A stretch of 64,000 nt of DNA from Affinundibacterium macrobrachii (GCF_014652415.1 NZ_BMYT01000001.1:124001-188000), one strand, 5' to 3'; numbered from the stretch's first letter, positions 1 to 9,064 are shown. Notes: generated from the letters alone by a model not told the origin. A program made the numbers and translations.

Positions 1-453
1 AAACTCAGTGAAGCCCAGCGCGATTGGTTGGCTGAGCAAATTAAGAAGCATGCTTTAGCATGGTCGATTGCGGAAAGCTCAGTCGAAGAAATCGATACAT
101 TGAATATTCTTCAAGCGACGATGTTAGCGATGCGTCGTGCAGTTGAAGGCTTAAAGATTACCCCAAGCCTAGCTTTGATTGATGGTAATCGTTGCCCTGT
201 GATGCCAGTCAGATCAGAGGCGATTGTGAAGGGGGACGATAAGGTGGCAGCCATTTCTGCAGCCTCGATTTTGGCGAAAACTGCACGTGATCATTTACTG
301 GCTGAATTACATAGCATTTATCCGCAATATGCCTTGGACCAACATAAAGGTTATCCCACTGCATTGCATTTAGCTAGGCTCAAAGAGTTTGGTGTTTCGG
401 CTATCCATAGAAAATCGTATGCACCAGTTAAAGCATTGTTGAAAGATATCTAA
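1..453 (+). CDS. rnhB: Ribonuclease HII, C-terminal part (5' end outside window)
   Basis: RNase HII cleaves the RNA strand of RNA-DNA hybrids and removes single ribonucleotides misincorporated in DNA. The reading frame is open from base 1 and begins mid-protein, so the N-terminus with the first catalytic acidic residues lies upstream. Visible residues include the LIDGNRCP segment (visible residues about 59-66), where family members carry a catalytic Asp. After it comes the KGDDK...[12 protein letters not shown] region, highly characteristic of the family. The C-terminus has the usual HKGYPT segment. The stop codon touches the ATG of the next gene, so the two are probably co-transcribed and translationally coupled. 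The internal TTG at 28 is only a fallback initiator; the upstream codons already read as RNase HII ([10 protein letters not shown]). Confidence 0.93.
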   Translation, partial: KLSEAQRDWLAEQIKKHALAWSIAESSVEEIDTLNILQATMLAMRRAVEGLKITPSLALIDGNRCPVMPVRSEAIVKGDDKVAAISAASILAKTARDHLLAELHSIYPQYALDQHKGYPTALHLARLKEFGVSAIHRKSYAPVKALLKDI

Positions 454-1239
454 ATGAAGCAAATTAGTTCTCGTGATAACCCACTGTACAAAGAGCTAAA
501 ACAGTTAGCTAGCTCAGCAAGTGCGCGTAAAAAAGCTGGTAGAACGATTTTAGATGGCGTTCACTTATGTCAGTCTTTTTTACAGCATGCAGGCGTTCCA
601 GAATATTGTGTGATTTCCGATGCAAGTATAGATCTACCTGAAGTTGGTGCTTTAATTCATGCTTGTGAGAGCAAGAACGTCAATTGCATCGTTTTGCCAG
701 ACAACATGTATCAAATCATGAGCCAGGTTGAAAACGGGATTGGCGTGATGTTTGTTATTAAGACTCCGCAGCATACTAGTCCTACAAATCTTACATCGAA
801 TGCCGTTGTGCTCGACAATTTGCAAGATCCAGGTAATCTTGGCTCAATTTTACGCAGTGCGGCTGGCGCGGGTATTGAACAGGTATTCTGTAGTATAGGA
901 ACAGCTAGCGCGTGGTCGCCCAAAGTATTGCGTGCGGGTATGGGGGCACATTTTGCTTTGCAAATTTATGAGTCTGTTGATTTGTATGCTTTTTTGCGAG
1001 AAGCCGCCATTCCTGTGCTGGCGACCAGTTCACATACATCTACAACGATTTATCAGGTGAATTTAAATCGACCGGTCGCATGGTTGTTTGGGCATGAGGG
1101 ACAGGGAGTCGATCCTGCTTTGATGGCATTGGCAACCGAGAAAGTCACCATTCCGCAGCGAGACGCGATTGAGTCTTTAAATGTTGCAGCAAGCGCGGCG
1201 ATTTGCTTTTTTGAGCAGGTTCGGCAACGAATTTCTTAG
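454..1239 (+). CDS. SpoU/TrmH-family RNA 2'-O-methyltransferase
   Basis: A 261-residue SAM-dependent methyltransferase expected to 2'-O-methylate a ribose in rRNA or tRNA; the exact target is not determinable here. The three SPOUT motifs are visible: NLQDPGNLGSILRSA (about 122-136), LFGHEGQGV (about 211-219) and IPQRDAIESLNVAAS (about 233-247). These form the knotted SAM-binding site. Residues 1-100 resemble the substrate-binding N-terminal domain of TrmH/RlmB-like proteins (SSRDNPLYKELKQL...). The start ATG directly follows the rnhB stop, with no independent Shine-Dalgarno sequence in between beyond the rnhB tail, which supports coupling. rnhB next to a TrmH-family gene is a familiar betaproteobacterial arrangement (established knowledge). 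Confidence 0.9.
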   Translation: MKQISSRDNPLYKELKQLASSASARKKAGRTILDGVHLCQSFLQHAGVPEYCVISDASIDLPEVGALIHACESKNVNCIVLPDNMYQIMSQVENGIGVMFVIKTPQHTSPTNLTSNAVVLDNLQDPGNLGSILRSAAGAGIEQVFCSIGTASAWSPKVLRAGMGAHFALQIYESVDLYAFLREAAIPVLATSSHTSTTIYQVNLNRPVAWLFGHEGQGVDPALMALATEKVTIPQRDAIESLNVAASAAICFFEQVRQRIS

Positions 1240-1284
1240 TTCAATTGATTCACCGCAGTTTAGATAATCAATCTCAACATGCTT

Positions 1285-1326
1285 GATGAGATCTAAAAGG
1301 TTTCAACGATCTCATCGATCGTTGAA
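1285..1326. other. Two mutually exclusive stem-loops between convergent genes
   Basis: In the 122-bp gap between the methyltransferase and ppsR, GATGAGATC (1285-1293) pairs with GATCTCATC (1308-1316). TTCAACGAT (1302-1310) pairs with ATCGTTGAA (1318-1326). The two helices share bases 1308-1310 and cannot both be fully formed. No T-run follows on either strand, so this is not a textbook intrinsic terminator, although it sits where transcripts from both sides should end. Confidence 0.45.
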
Positions 1327-1361
1327 GCGCTATGTGGTAGATGTACACAAAAATACGTGTA

Positions 1362-2207
1362 CTAGAGCCGAGAATCCGGCTTTACTTCCTGCAAAATTGT
1401 AGTAGCAATTTCTTCGATTGACTTCGCCGTCGACGATAACCAACGAATCCCTTCTCGTTTCATCATCGCTTCTGCTTCGTTGACCTCATAACGACAATTT
1501 TCTAGGGATGCGTATTTACTTCCTGGGCGTCGTTCATTACGAATTTCCGACAAACGTTCTGGTGCAATGCTTAACCCGAAGATCTTTCCTTTGAATTCAG
1601 GCAAAGCAGAAGGTAATTTACCACGTTCAAAATCATCGGGAATCAGAGGATAGTTCGCAGCCTTAATCCCATATTGCATCGCTAAATACAGCGTAGTTGG
1701 CGTTTTGCCAGAGCGGGAAACACCGACCAAAATAACATCTGCTAACGATAAATTCTTGTTTGATTGGCCGTCGTCGTGGGCTAAGGAGAAATTAATTGCT
1801 TCGATCCGATTCTTGTATTCTTCTGTATCTGCAATGTTGTGACTGCGACCGACGGTATGTGTTGACTTAATTCCTAACTCTTCTTCTAAAGGCGCAACAA
1901 AAGTTTGGATTAAATCCATGTGTAAACCTTTAGACTTAAATATCACGTTCGCCAATTCAGGTTTCACCAAGGTAGAAAACACAATTGGTCTGTTTCCTGT
2001 TTGCTCAAACGCCTCATTAATGCGCCTCACCGCATCTTCTGCTTTTTCTATATCATCAATAAATGGTAGACGAACTTGTTTAAATTTGAGATCGAATTGT
2101 GTAATTACGGAGTGCCCAAACGCCTCTGCAGTGATGCCTGTGCCATCAGAGACAAAAAAAACGGTGCGATTAGCAATCGGAAGTGCATTTGAAGAGTGGT
2201 CTGGCAT
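1362..2207 (-). CDS. ppsR: Phosphoenolpyruvate synthase regulatory protein (kinase/pyrophosphorylase)
   Basis: PpsR is a bifunctional enzyme. It inactivates PEP synthase by ADP-dependent phosphorylation of a threonine and reactivates it by Pi-dependent removal of the phosphate (established for the DUF299/PpsR family). The 281-residue protein begins with the family signature [12 protein letters not shown] (about 17-28) and has the P-loop GVSRSGKT (about 162-169) followed by TPTTLYLA. The length matches the family (about 270-280). It is transcribed away from its target ppsA, with 328 bp between the two start codons, a conserved pairing. There is no clear Shine-Dalgarno before the ATG; the start is chosen because only about 12 residues precede the conserved core. 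Confidence 0.95.
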   Translation of the reverse strand: MPDHSSNALPIANRTVFFVSDGTGITAEAFGHSVITQFDLKFKQVRLPFIDDIEKAEDAVRRINEAFEQTGNRPIVFSTLVKPELANVIFKSKGLHMDLIQTFVAPLEEELGIKSTHTVGRSHNIADTEEYKNRIEAINFSLAHDDGQSNKNLSLADVILVGVSRSGKTPTTLYLAMQYGIKAANYPLIPDDFERGKLPSALPEFKGKIFGLSIAPERLSEIRNERRPGSKYASLENCRYEVNEAEAMMKREGIRWLSSTAKSIEEIATTILQEVKPDSRL

Positions 2208-2291
2208 AGGTATTCAATCTGAATTTGAAAAACGAGAGTGGAGATAAATTGTACTGTAAATGATCCACGCCAAGCTGTCCGTATGGTGAAA

Positions 2292-2319
2292 TTGACAGTT
2301 TGTGTGCGTAAAATATATC
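2292..2319 (+). promoter_or_regulatory. Predicted sigma-70 promoter of ppsA
   Basis: A perfect TTGACA (2292-2297) is followed after 16 bp by TATATC (2314-2319), which matches the -10 consensus at four positions. Transcription would start near 2326, giving a leader of about 210 nt. This is prediction from sequence only. Confidence 0.5.
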
Positions 2320-2326
2320 AAGCAAA

Positions 2327-2362
2327 AAAATGCACAAATTTTTTCCATCAAATGTGCATTTT
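2327..2362. other. Start-proximal hairpin in the ppsA leader
   Basis: AAAATGCACA (2327-2336) pairs perfectly with TGTGCATTTT (2353-2362) around a 16-nt loop. On the plus strand it would lie at the very 5' end of the predicted ppsA mRNA. On the minus strand the stem is followed by a run of seven Ts, so it could also act as an intrinsic terminator for antisense transcripts heading toward ppsR. Confidence 0.5.
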
Positions 2363-2535
2363 GCAGCGCACAAGGTAAAATGCATAGCAAAACTAGCGTT
2401 GTTGTTGGAAACAGAATAATAAGAAAGACCGATGATCAACCTATCCATGCAAGCCATTGCGCATTTCAATGCCTAGCGCAATACCTAGCAAGGAAGCAGT
2501 GCGAAAGATTTCTTATCATCAAAAAAGAGGTTGTT

Positions 2536-4965
2536 ATGTCTAACGCAGCAAATATCGAGGCGGGCAGTGAATCTGTGTACGTTGCCTCGTTCGAAAACTT
2601 ACGGATGACTGATGTTGATTCTGTCGGTGGTAAAAATGCTTCACTTGGCGAAATGATTAGCCAGCTTGCTTCGGCAGGTGTACGTGTTCCGGGTGGTTTC
2701 GCCACGACTGCTCAAGCTTTCCGTGATTTCTTGTCATACAGCGAAAATGGTGGTTTGCCATTGGCGCAACGTATTGCAGATCGTCTGGCATCTTTGGATA
2801 TCGAAGACGTGAAAGAACTGGCAAAAGCCGGTGCTGAAATTCGTCAATGGATAATCGACACGCCTTTCCAACCACGTCTGCAAAAAGAAATAGAAGAGTT
2901 TTACAATAAACTGGTTGCTGATTCTACTGCCGAAATGTCATTCGCTGTGCGTTCCTCTGCTACCGCAGAAGATTTGCCAGATGCTTCATTCGCAGGTCAA
3001 CAAGAGACTTTCTTGAACGTGGTTGGTATCGACAATGTGCTCGAAGCGATGAAACATGTATTCGCTTCTTTGTACAATGATCGCGCAATTTCTTATCGCG
3101 TACACAAAGGCTTCACACATGCAGAAGTGGCTTTGTCTGCTGGCGTACAACGCATGGTGCGTTCTGACTTAGGCGCAGCTGGTGTGATGTTCACGATTGA
3201 TACTGAGTCTGGTTTTAAAGACGTCGTGTTCATTACTTCAAGCTATGGTCTTGGCGAAACCGTGGTGCAAGGCGCGGTCAACCCTGACGAATTTTATGTG
3301 CATAAGCCTATGCTCGAGCAAGGCAAATTGCCGGTGATTCGTCGCAATATTGGTTCCAAATTAATCAAGATGGAATTTACGGGCGAAGCAAAAGCAGGAC
3401 GCTCAGTAAAAACGGTTGATGTGCCGATTGAATTGCGTAATCGTTATTCTTTGAACGATACAGAAGTAGTTGAACTGGCGAAGTATGCAGTCATCATCGA
3501 GAAGCACTATGGTCGTCCTATGGACATCGAGTGGGGCAAAGATGGTCGCGACGGCAAGCTCTACATTTTGCAAGCACGTCCAGAGACAGTGAAGTCACAG
3601 CAAAAATCGACCGACGCGCAACAGCGTTTTAAACTCAAAGGCACCGGTGCGGTGTTGGTTTCAGGCCGTGCGATTGGCCAAAAAATTGGCGCGGGTCGAG
3701 TTCGTGTGATCCACGATCCATCCGAAATGGAACGCGTACAACCAGGTGACGTGTTGGTAGCAGATATGACCGATCCTAACTGGGAACCAGTCATGAAACG
3801 CGCTTCGGCGATCGTAACAAATCGTGGCGGACGTACATGTCATGCGGCGATTATTGCGCGCGAATTAGGCGTGCCAGCCGTGGTTGGTTGTGGTGATGCG
3901 ACTGATTTGTTGAAAGATGGTACTTTGGTGACTGTCTCTTGTGCAGAAGGTGATGAAGGCAAGATTTACGACGGTTTAATTGAAACCGAAGTGACAGAAG
4001 AAGTACGTGGCGAATTACCGAGATTGCCTTTGAAAATTATGCTGAACGTGGGTAATCCACAACTGGCATTTGATTTCCAATCTGTACCGAACGAAGGCGT
4101 AGGCTTAGCGCGCTTAGAGTTCATTATCAACAACAACATCGGCGTGCATCCAAAAGCAATTTTGGAATATCCGAATATTGATCCTGATTTGAAAAAAGCA
4201 GTCGAATCCGTCGCACGTGGTCATGCATCGCCTAAAGCTTTTTATGTTGATAAATTGGCTGAAGGTGTCGCTACCATTGCCGCTGCTTTTTGGCCTAAAA
4301 AAGTCATCGTGCGTTTATCTGATTTCAAATCCAATGAATACAAAAAGCTGATTGGCGGTACACGCTACGAACCGGATGAAGAAAATCCAATGTTAGGTTT
4401 CCGTGGCGCTGCACGTTATTTGGCGAGCGATTTTGCTGAGTCATTCGAGATGGAATGCACAGCAATGAAACGCGTGCGTAATGACATGGGCTTGACCAAT
4501 GTTGAGATCATGGTGCCGTTTGTTCGTACCTTAGGTCAGGCAGAAAAAGTCGTCAATTTATTAGCCAAAAATGGCTTGAAGCGTGGCGAAAATGGCTTAC
4601 GTTTAATCATGATGTGCGAAGTGCCATCTAACGCAATTCTGGCAGATGAGTTCTTAGAATTCTTTGACGGCTTTTCAATCGGCTCCAACGATTTGACGCA
4701 ATTGACTTTAGGTTTGGATCGTGACTCTGGCATGGAACTGCTGGCAGCAGATTTTGATGAGCGCGACCCTGCAGTCAAAGCAATGCTGTCACGTGCAATT
4801 TCTGCTTGCCGTAAAGCTGGCAAGTACGTCGGCATTTGTGGTCAGGGTCCTTCAGATCATCCTGATTTTGCAGAATGGTTGATGGCTGAAGGAATTGAAT
4901 CGATTTCTTTAAATCCTGATTCTGTGATTGATACTTGGAAGCAGTTGGCAACTGTCGCAAATTAG
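2536..4965 (+). CDS. ppsA: Phosphoenolpyruvate synthase
   Basis: Converts pyruvate, ATP and water to PEP, AMP and phosphate; the gluconeogenic entry step. The 809-residue product is close to the usual length (about 790-800). Domain order: an N-terminal ATP-grasp nucleotide-binding domain ([20 protein letters not shown] region), a central phospho-histidine swivel domain with [15 protein letters not shown] (His436 as phosphoacceptor; the Thr before it lies in the PpsR target motif), and a C-terminal PEP-utiliser TIM barrel with [18 protein letters not shown] and [12 protein letters not shown]. The start at 2536 is chosen for the AAAGAGG ribosome-binding site six bases upstream; the frame is open further up but without family similarity. 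Control is expected through PpsR. Two terminators follow. Confidence 0.97.
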   Translation: MSNAANIEAGSESVYVASFENLRMTDVDSVGGKNASLGEMISQLASAGVRVPGGFATTAQAFRDFLSYSENGGLPLAQRIADRLASLDIEDVKELAKAGAEIRQWIIDTPFQPRLQKEIEEFYNKLVADSTAEMSFAVRSSATAEDLPDASFAGQQETFLNVVGIDNVLEAMKHVFASLYNDRAISYRVHKGFTHAEVALSAGVQRMVRSDLGAAGVMFTIDTESGFKDVVFITSSYGLGETVVQGAVNPDEFYVHKPMLEQGKLPVIRRNIGSKLIKMEFTGEAKAGRSVKTVDVPIELRNRYSLNDTEVVELAKYAVIIEKHYGRPMDIEWGKDGRDGKLYILQARPETVKSQQKSTDAQQRFKLKGTGAVLVSGRAIGQKIGAGRVRVIHDPSEMERVQPGDVLVADMTDPNWEPVMKRASAIVTNRGGRTCHAAIIARELGVPAVVGCGDATDLLKDGTLVTVSCAEGDEGKIYDGLIETEVTEEVRGELPRLPLKIMLNVGNPQLAFDFQSVPNEGVGLARLEFIINNNIGVHPKAILEYPNIDPDLKKAVESVARGHASPKAFYVDKLAEGVATIAAAFWPKKVIVRLSDFKSNEYKKLIGGTRYEPDEENPMLGFRGAARYLASDFAESFEMECTAMKRVRNDMGLTNVEIMVPFVRTLGQAEKVVNLLAKNGLKRGENGLRLIMMCEVPSNAILADEFLEFFDGFSIGSNDLTQLTLGLDRDSGMELLAADFDERDPAVKAMLSRAISACRKAGKYVGICGQGPSDHPDFAEWLMAEGIESISLNPDSVIDTWKQLATVAN

Positions 4966-4993
4966 TAGATAACAAGATGTAGTCAAAATTAAC

Positions 4994-5025
4994 CGCGAAG
5001 ATTCGAGAGACTCTTCGCGTTTTTT
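4994..5025 (+). terminator. Intrinsic terminator after ppsA
   Basis: CGCGAAGA (4994-5001) pairs with TCTTCGCG (5012-5019) around a 10-nt loop, followed by six Ts (5020-5025). It begins 28 bases after the ppsA stop. Confidence 0.85.
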
Positions 5026-5103
5026 ATAGTTATTTCGTTATGCTGTCATAACAGTTGCTCAGAGTAGCCTTCAACAAAACAAGCGATAAAACATATTCGA
5101 ATT

Positions 5104-5137
5104 CCCTCAACATCATTCCGTGTTGAGGGTTTTTTTG
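5104..5137 (+). terminator. Second intrinsic terminator between ppsA and nfeD
   Basis: CCCTCAACA (5104-5112) pairs with TGTTGAGGG (5121-5129) around an 8-nt loop, followed by a run of eight Ts. It is a stronger helix than the terminator at 4994. The 78 bases between the two contain no recognisable gene. Confidence 0.85.
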
Positions 5138-5209
5138 TTTGTAAAATACCGATGACAATTTGCTAGTTATCGGGCAAACTGTTGTAATTCTTATTAAGGA
5201 GAATAATCA

Positions 5210-5644
5210 ATGGAAGCTTGGACATGGTGGTTGGTGCTAGCTGGTGTGGTCGTCATTTGTGAGTTATTTACCGGGACTTTTTATTTGTTGATGTTCGCAG
5301 TTGGTTTGTTTAGCGCATCGCTTGTTTCTTTATTTACGGACTCTACGCAACTACAAATGTTGATTGCTGCTGTGGTGGGCAGTGCAGCTACCTTGGCGCT
5401 ACATAATAGTAAATACGGTTGGAAACAACGTAAAGAAGTGGCGACTGATCCGAACGTGAATATCGATATTGGTCAGCAATTAAGAGTCGATGAGTGGCAA
5501 CAGCAAGGGAATGGAATTTCATTCGCAAGGGCAAAATATCGTGGTGCGATGTGGGATGTTGAGTTGCGTCATGCGCATGCTAGTGCAGGTTTGTTTGTGA
5601 TTGAGGCGGTAGAGGGAAGTCGATTAATTGTGCGTCCAACGTAA
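5210..5644 (+). CDS. NfeD-family membrane protein (YbbJ-like)
   Basis: A 144-residue protein with an N-terminal hydrophobic region of two to three membrane segments (about residues 5-65, including CELFTGTFYLLMFAVGLF). It ends in a C-terminal soluble OB-fold-like domain (about 80-144, ending GLFVIEAVEGSRLIVRPT). This is the layout of short NfeD proteins such as E. coli YbbJ. The family pairs with stomatin/SPFH proteins in membrane microdomains (established), and an SPFH gene follows 70 bp downstream. A good ribosome-binding site (AAGGAGAA) lies about 6 bases before the ATG. Molecular function is not firmly known. Confidence 0.85.
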   Translation: MEAWTWWLVLAGVVVICELFTGTFYLLMFAVGLFSASLVSLFTDSTQLQMLIAAVVGSAATLALHNSKYGWKQRKEVATDPNVNIDIGQQLRVDEWQQQGNGISFARAKYRGAMWDVELRHAHASAGLFVIEAVEGSRLIVRPT

Positions 5645-5714
5645 ATTTGTGTGCTCGGTGTGACTTGGTTGAAGTAAAAAATGATGTTGGTTTAAATAAA
5701 AAAAGGAAAATGAG

Positions 5715-6632
5715 ATGGAAAATTCAGGCTTTGTCGTATTAGTTTTATTTGTGCTCGCATTGGTTTTCATCATGAAGACAATTAAAGTGGTGCCACAACA
5801 AGATGCGTGGGTAGTTGAGCGCCTTGGTAAATATCATGCGACCTTAGCACCGGGTCTCAATATTGTCGTGCCGTTTGTTGATCGCGTCGCGTACAAGCAC
5901 GTCTTGAAAGAGATTCCGCTCGATGTACCACCACAAGTTTGTATCACCAAAGATAACACGCAGCTACAGGTAGACGGCATCTTGTATTTTCAAATTACAG
6001 ATGCGATGCGCGCTTCTTACGGTTCGTCAAATTACATCGCTGCAATCACGCAGTTGGCACAGACTACGCTGCGTTCAGTGATCGGTAAGATGGAACTCGA
6101 TAAGACGTTTGAAGAGCGTGATCACATCAATACAACGATTGTGAATGCTATCGATGAATCGGCAGCGAATTGGGGTGTCAAAGTATTGCGTTATGAAATT
6201 AAGGATTTGACGCCGCCGAAAGAGATTTTGCATGCAATGCAAGCACAGATTACGGCAGAGCGTGAAAAGCGTGCTTTGATTGCGGCTTCCGAAGGCCGTA
6301 AGCAGGAGCAAATTAATATCGCCACGGGTGAGCGCGAGGCTTCGATTGCCAAGTCTGAAGGTGAAAAACAAGCGTCGATTAATCGTGCCGAAGGTCAAGC
6401 AGGCGCGATCCGTGCAATTGCAGAAGCGAGTGCTGATGCGATCCGTCAAACCGCTGCTGCGATTCGTGAACCTGGTGGTGAAGATGCGGTGAATTTGAAA
6501 GTGGCTGAGCAATATGTTGCAGCTTTCGCGAATTTGGCGAAAACCAATAATTCCATCATCGTTCCTGCCAATATGAGTGATATGAGTGGCTTGATCGCTA
6601 GTGCTATGCAAGTGGTGAAGGCGCAGAAATAA
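5715..6632 (+). CDS. qmcA: SPFH/Band 7 membrane protein, QmcA-type
   Basis: A 305-residue stomatin-like protein. It has an N-terminal membrane anchor (about residues 5-22) and a Band 7 domain (VVPQQDAWVVERLGKYHATL through about residue 200). An Ala/Glu-rich coiled-coil stretch (about 185-250, repeated AEREKR...ASEGRKQEQ...SEGEKQ) drives oligomerisation in the family. The C-terminal helix region is ANMSDMSGLIASAMQVV. The sequence follows E. coli QmcA throughout. SPFH proteins scaffold membrane microdomains and influence membrane proteases; a specific role here is inference. The preceding nfeD gene is the usual partner. Ribosome-binding site AAAAGGAAAATGAG precedes the ATG. Confidence 0.9.
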   Translation: MENSGFVVLVLFVLALVFIMKTIKVVPQQDAWVVERLGKYHATLAPGLNIVVPFVDRVAYKHVLKEIPLDVPPQVCITKDNTQLQVDGILYFQITDAMRASYGSSNYIAAITQLAQTTLRSVIGKMELDKTFEERDHINTTIVNAIDESAANWGVKVLRYEIKDLTPPKEILHAMQAQITAEREKRALIAASEGRKQEQINIATGEREASIAKSEGEKQASINRAEGQAGAIRAIAEASADAIRQTAAAIREPGGEDAVNLKVAEQYVAAFANLAKTNNSIIVPANMSDMSGLIASAMQVVKAQK

Positions 6633-7010
6633 TTCATATTTTTGAACGCAGATTTATAGATTGCCTTGCTATAGATTGCTTAATGATGAATTGAATAGTG
6701 TAGATGATTTATTTATGTCCGTTCCAGTCTGTTTAGTCGATATCGATATTCAAATTTGACAGTCCTATCGCCAGTCTGAGTGAGGAAATAACTGCAAAGC
6801 CCCAACATGTCGTTTCGTGTTGGGGCTTTGTGTTTTGGCAACATTTCTTTCAATTTTATTGTTATTTTAATTAAAAATTTTTACACTTAAAGTCCATTCA
6901 ATGGCACGTGAGAACTAAACATGTTTTTTCATCGCTTTCAATCTGTTCTGAGTACATTAGGTCGTAAGCAGTATTTTAAAGCTGAATTACTTAAGGGCTG
7001 TAATTCAACC
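6633..7010. other. Intergenic region between qmcA and the ligase gene
   Basis: 378 bp. The first half holds the qmcA terminator (6795-6836). The second half (6840-6900) is very AT-rich and may contain the ligase promoter, but no clear -35/-10 pair stands out. The reading frame of the ligase is open back to an ATG at 6921; that extension (starting MFFHRFQSVL) precedes a typical signal peptide and is considered untranslated. Confidence 0.4.
6795..6836 (+). terminator. Intrinsic terminator after qmcA
   Basis: A 13-bp perfect stem, CAAAGCCCCAACA (6795-6807) with TGTTGGGGCTTTG (6818-6830), with a 10-nt loop and an interrupted T tract (TGTTTT). It lies 160 bp beyond the qmcA stop. Confidence 0.8.
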
Positions 7011-7925
7011 ATGCCGATGCGCCGCTTGCTGCTGTCAAGCATCCTAACAGTTGGGGTCATCTCCGGAAAAGTGTTTGCCGCGTCAAGCCAAACTAGTGAG
7101 GCGAGTGAAGAATTGCCGGCATCGAAGAAAACATTCAATTCGACCTTAGCTTTAGTCCTGCCTAAGACAATTTCATTTGCAAAAGAAATAGAAGGGGAAA
7201 TTGCTAGCTTTCTGATCAGTGAGAAGCTTGACGGTGTCAGAGCCTACTGGGATGGCAAACAGTTATATTTTCGTAGTGGTCGCATAATTAATGCGCCTAA
7301 ATGGTTTGTCGAAAAATTTCCAGATCATCCTATGGATGGTGAACTCTGGATTGGGCGCGCGCAATTTGAAGCATTATCTGGCGCAGTGCGGCGCCAAATT
7401 CCACAAGATGAAGAATGGCGGAAAATTCATTATTGTTTATTTGAGTTGCCACTTGCTAATGGGGACTTTCGAACCCGTGTCGCTGCCCTAGAAAAATTGG
7501 TTCATGTTGTTCGTATACCTTGGTTGAGTGTCATTCCTCAAGAACATTTATCGACAGTAGAACAACTTGAGACAAAGTTGAAACAGATCGTTTTACGAAA
7601 AGGCGAAGGGCTTGTTTTGCATAAAAGCGATGCCTTGTTTCAATCGGGACGGTCTGCTGAAGTTTTAAAACTTAAACCTCAGCACGATGCGGAAGCAAAG
7701 GTGATTGCGATTTTGCCTGGACGTGGGAAGTATGACGGCATGATGGGCGCGCTATTAGTCGAAACGAAGGGCGGACAAAGATTCAAATTGGGTACTGGAT
7801 TTGATGATGCCATCAGAAAAAATCCACCGCCCGTAGGAAGCTTGCTTACCTATCGTTATCGGGATTTGACAGGAAATGGCTTGCCGAAATTTGCGAGTTT
7901 TATTCGTGTGTTTCATCCGGAGTAG
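7011..7925 (+). CDS. Exported ATP-dependent DNA ligase (Lig E type)
   Basis: About 304 residues. Residues 1-23 are a signal peptide (MPMRRLLLSS..., cleavage expected after VFA), so the enzyme should act in the periplasm. The nucleotidyltransferase domain carries motif I, EKLDGVRAYW, with the adenylated lysine near residue 72, then MDGELW (motif III), HYCLFELP (motif IIIa-like), KGEGLVLHK (motif IV) and VLKLKP (motif V). A short OB domain ends the protein, with no extra domains, as in the minimal Lig E proteins of Gram-negative bacteria. Lig E ligases seal nicked DNA outside the cytoplasm and have been linked to competence and extracellular DNA (established but incompletely understood). The replicative NAD-dependent ligase is a separate gene at 22074. 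The start is chosen for the signal peptide; an upstream ATG at 6921 is rejected. Confidence 0.88.
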   Translation: MPMRRLLLSSILTVGVISGKVFAASSQTSEASEELPASKKTFNSTLALVLPKTISFAKEIEGEIASFLISEKLDGVRAYWDGKQLYFRSGRIINAPKWFVEKFPDHPMDGELWIGRAQFEALSGAVRRQIPQDEEWRKIHYCLFELPLANGDFRTRVAALEKLVHVVRIPWLSVIPQEHLSTVEQLETKLKQIVLRKGEGLVLHKSDALFQSGRSAEVLKLKPQHDAEAKVIAILPGRGKYDGMMGALLVETKGGQRFKLGTGFDDAIRKNPPPVGSLLTYRYRDLTGNGLPKFASFIRVFHPE

Positions 7926-7986
7926 GTATTCGGCTGTATTTCTGTCAGCCGTAGAGCTGGCGACTCACTGGCTCTCAACAAGGGCT

Positions 7987-8745
7987 TTATTCGACCATAT
8001 ATTTCTTTTTTAATGTGTCGATTAAGCTGGTAGTCTTTACCTTATCAAATGCCAACCGAATTTTTCTGATGGTGATGGGGTCACATTTTTTATTGATGGC
8101 AAAGTAGAGTTGAAATTCGTCATTTAAAACATACACTGCTTCCATCGCGTCTTTGGGGTAGGGCAACTGACTTAGTTCATAGTTTGCACCGGCTCTCGTA
8201 GCGAGGATCAGGTCGACCCGCTTAAAGAATAGTTTTTTTAGGTTCGACGCGGTTGTCGGTGCTTCGTCAATTTGCTTGCGTGGGAATAGGCCTCGATCCA
8301 TGACCAGCTTGAGACTGGAAGTATCACGCACGATACTGACCGTGTACTTCTTTAAATCCTCTTTACTATTGATTTGAATATCTTTGCGTTCAGCCAGTTT
8401 GAATAGCCATAATTTTCGTGTTGCAACTGGGCCTATCCATTCGAAGTTTTCTTCGCGTTCTGGCGTTCGGGTGGTGGTATAGATAAGGCTATTTGCTTCT
8501 TCACTCGCCTGTTGAAAAGCACGATTCCAGCTCATTAATTTGTAACTTGCGTCGATGTCTGCTTCGCGCAAGACGGCTTGTAGCAGTTCGGTCGAATAGC
8601 CTGTTAGCTTGCCGTCTTTTTCATAACTATAAGGCGGCCAAGATTGCGTGTAGACGTGCAGCGTTTGGGCTTGTAGCAAGCTTGCTGCAATCACAAGTGA
8701 TATTGCCAAACTAATTTGAGACAACCGCCAGCGAAGTTCGCGCAT
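7987..8745 (-). CDS. Periplasmic solute-binding protein, family 3 (amino-acid type)
   Basis: A 252-residue protein. It has an N-terminal signal peptide (about 1-26, LAISLVIAASLLQAQ) and a bilobed SBP_bac_3-type fold beginning LHVYTQSWPPYSYEKDGKLTGYSTELLQAVL, typical of polar amino-acid ABC transporter receptors and related sensors. No permease or ATPase gene is adjacent, so it may serve a distant transporter or act as a stand-alone sensor-like protein. Such orphan family-3 proteins are common in Gram-negative aquatic bacteria (established). The ligand cannot be read from the sequence. It is transcribed toward the ligase gene. Confidence 0.82.
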   Translation of the reverse strand: MRELRWRLSQISLAISLVIAASLLQAQTLHVYTQSWPPYSYEKDGKLTGYSTELLQAVLREADIDASYKLMSWNRAFQQASEEANSLIYTTTRTPEREENFEWIGPVATRKLWLFKLAERKDIQINSKEDLKKYTVSIVRDTSSLKLVMDRGLFPRKQIDEAPTTASNLKKLFFKRVDLILATRAGANYELSQLPYPKDAMEAVYVLNDEFQLYFAINKKCDPITIRKIRLAFDKVKTTSLIDTLKKKYMVE

Positions 8746-9064
8746 TTTGCTCTTAATATCAGAAAATTGATGCCTTATGGTAATGCTGAATCAGGCGATA
8801 AGCAAGAAAGCTGTCGATAACTTGCTATGCATAAAAAATTCAACTGATATGAAGAGACTTCCACACAACATACTGCGTGACCGGACTTTGTAGAGGCGAT
8901 GGCAGCAAGTAACTTAGATGCACTAGCTAAGACACCGTAGCATCGTGATGTTTTTCTATCTAAACAATGATCAAGTCCGGCACTTGCACAGAGGTCCTAT
9001 TTATTGGTTTTACATGTCTTTCATTTATGTGCTTGATGTCAATTATTGCAGCAATGCGCAGCGA
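8746..9064. other. Gene-free stretch upstream of the solute-binding protein gene
   Basis: 319 bp with no supportable ORF. It must hold the promoter of the minus-strand binding-protein gene, but no clear promoter elements were recognised. A separated inverted repeat (CCGGACTT 8881-8888 and AAGTCCGG 8973-8980, 84 bases apart) was seen; at 8 bp it may be chance. Confidence 0.3.

Larger units (their letters stand above)
2208..2535. other. Divergent ppsR/ppsA control region
   Basis: A 328-bp gene-free region between the two start codons. It holds a good sigma-70-like promoter reading toward ppsA (2292-2319), a start-proximal hairpin (2327-2362) and a long remaining leader of about 170 bases ending in the ppsA ribosome-binding site AAAGAGG (2524-2530). 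No convincing -35/-10 pair was found for ppsR. The plus-strand frame stays open from 2302 into ppsA, but that stretch does not resemble any PEP synthase N-terminus and lacks a ribosome-binding site. Confidence 0.6.

Noticed and set aside
2302..2535. In-frame N-terminal extension of ppsA (would add 78 residues)
   Set aside because: No ribosome-binding site at the upstream ATG, no similarity to PEP synthase N-termini, and it overlaps the predicted promoter and hairpin; the ATG at 2536 has AAAGAGG.
6075..6611. 178-codon open frame on the minus strand inside qmcA
   Set aside because: Antisense to a clear SPFH coding region; the composition (Arg/Cys/His-rich) is that of a shadow frame.
6921..7010. 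Upstream start for the DNA ligase gene
   Set aside because: It would put 30 non-hydrophobic residues before a well-formed signal peptide.
8881..8980. CCGGACTT ... AAGTCCGG inverted repeat 84 bp apart
   Set aside because: Only 8 bp long and far apart; expected by chance in a window this size, and no mobile-element feature is nearby.
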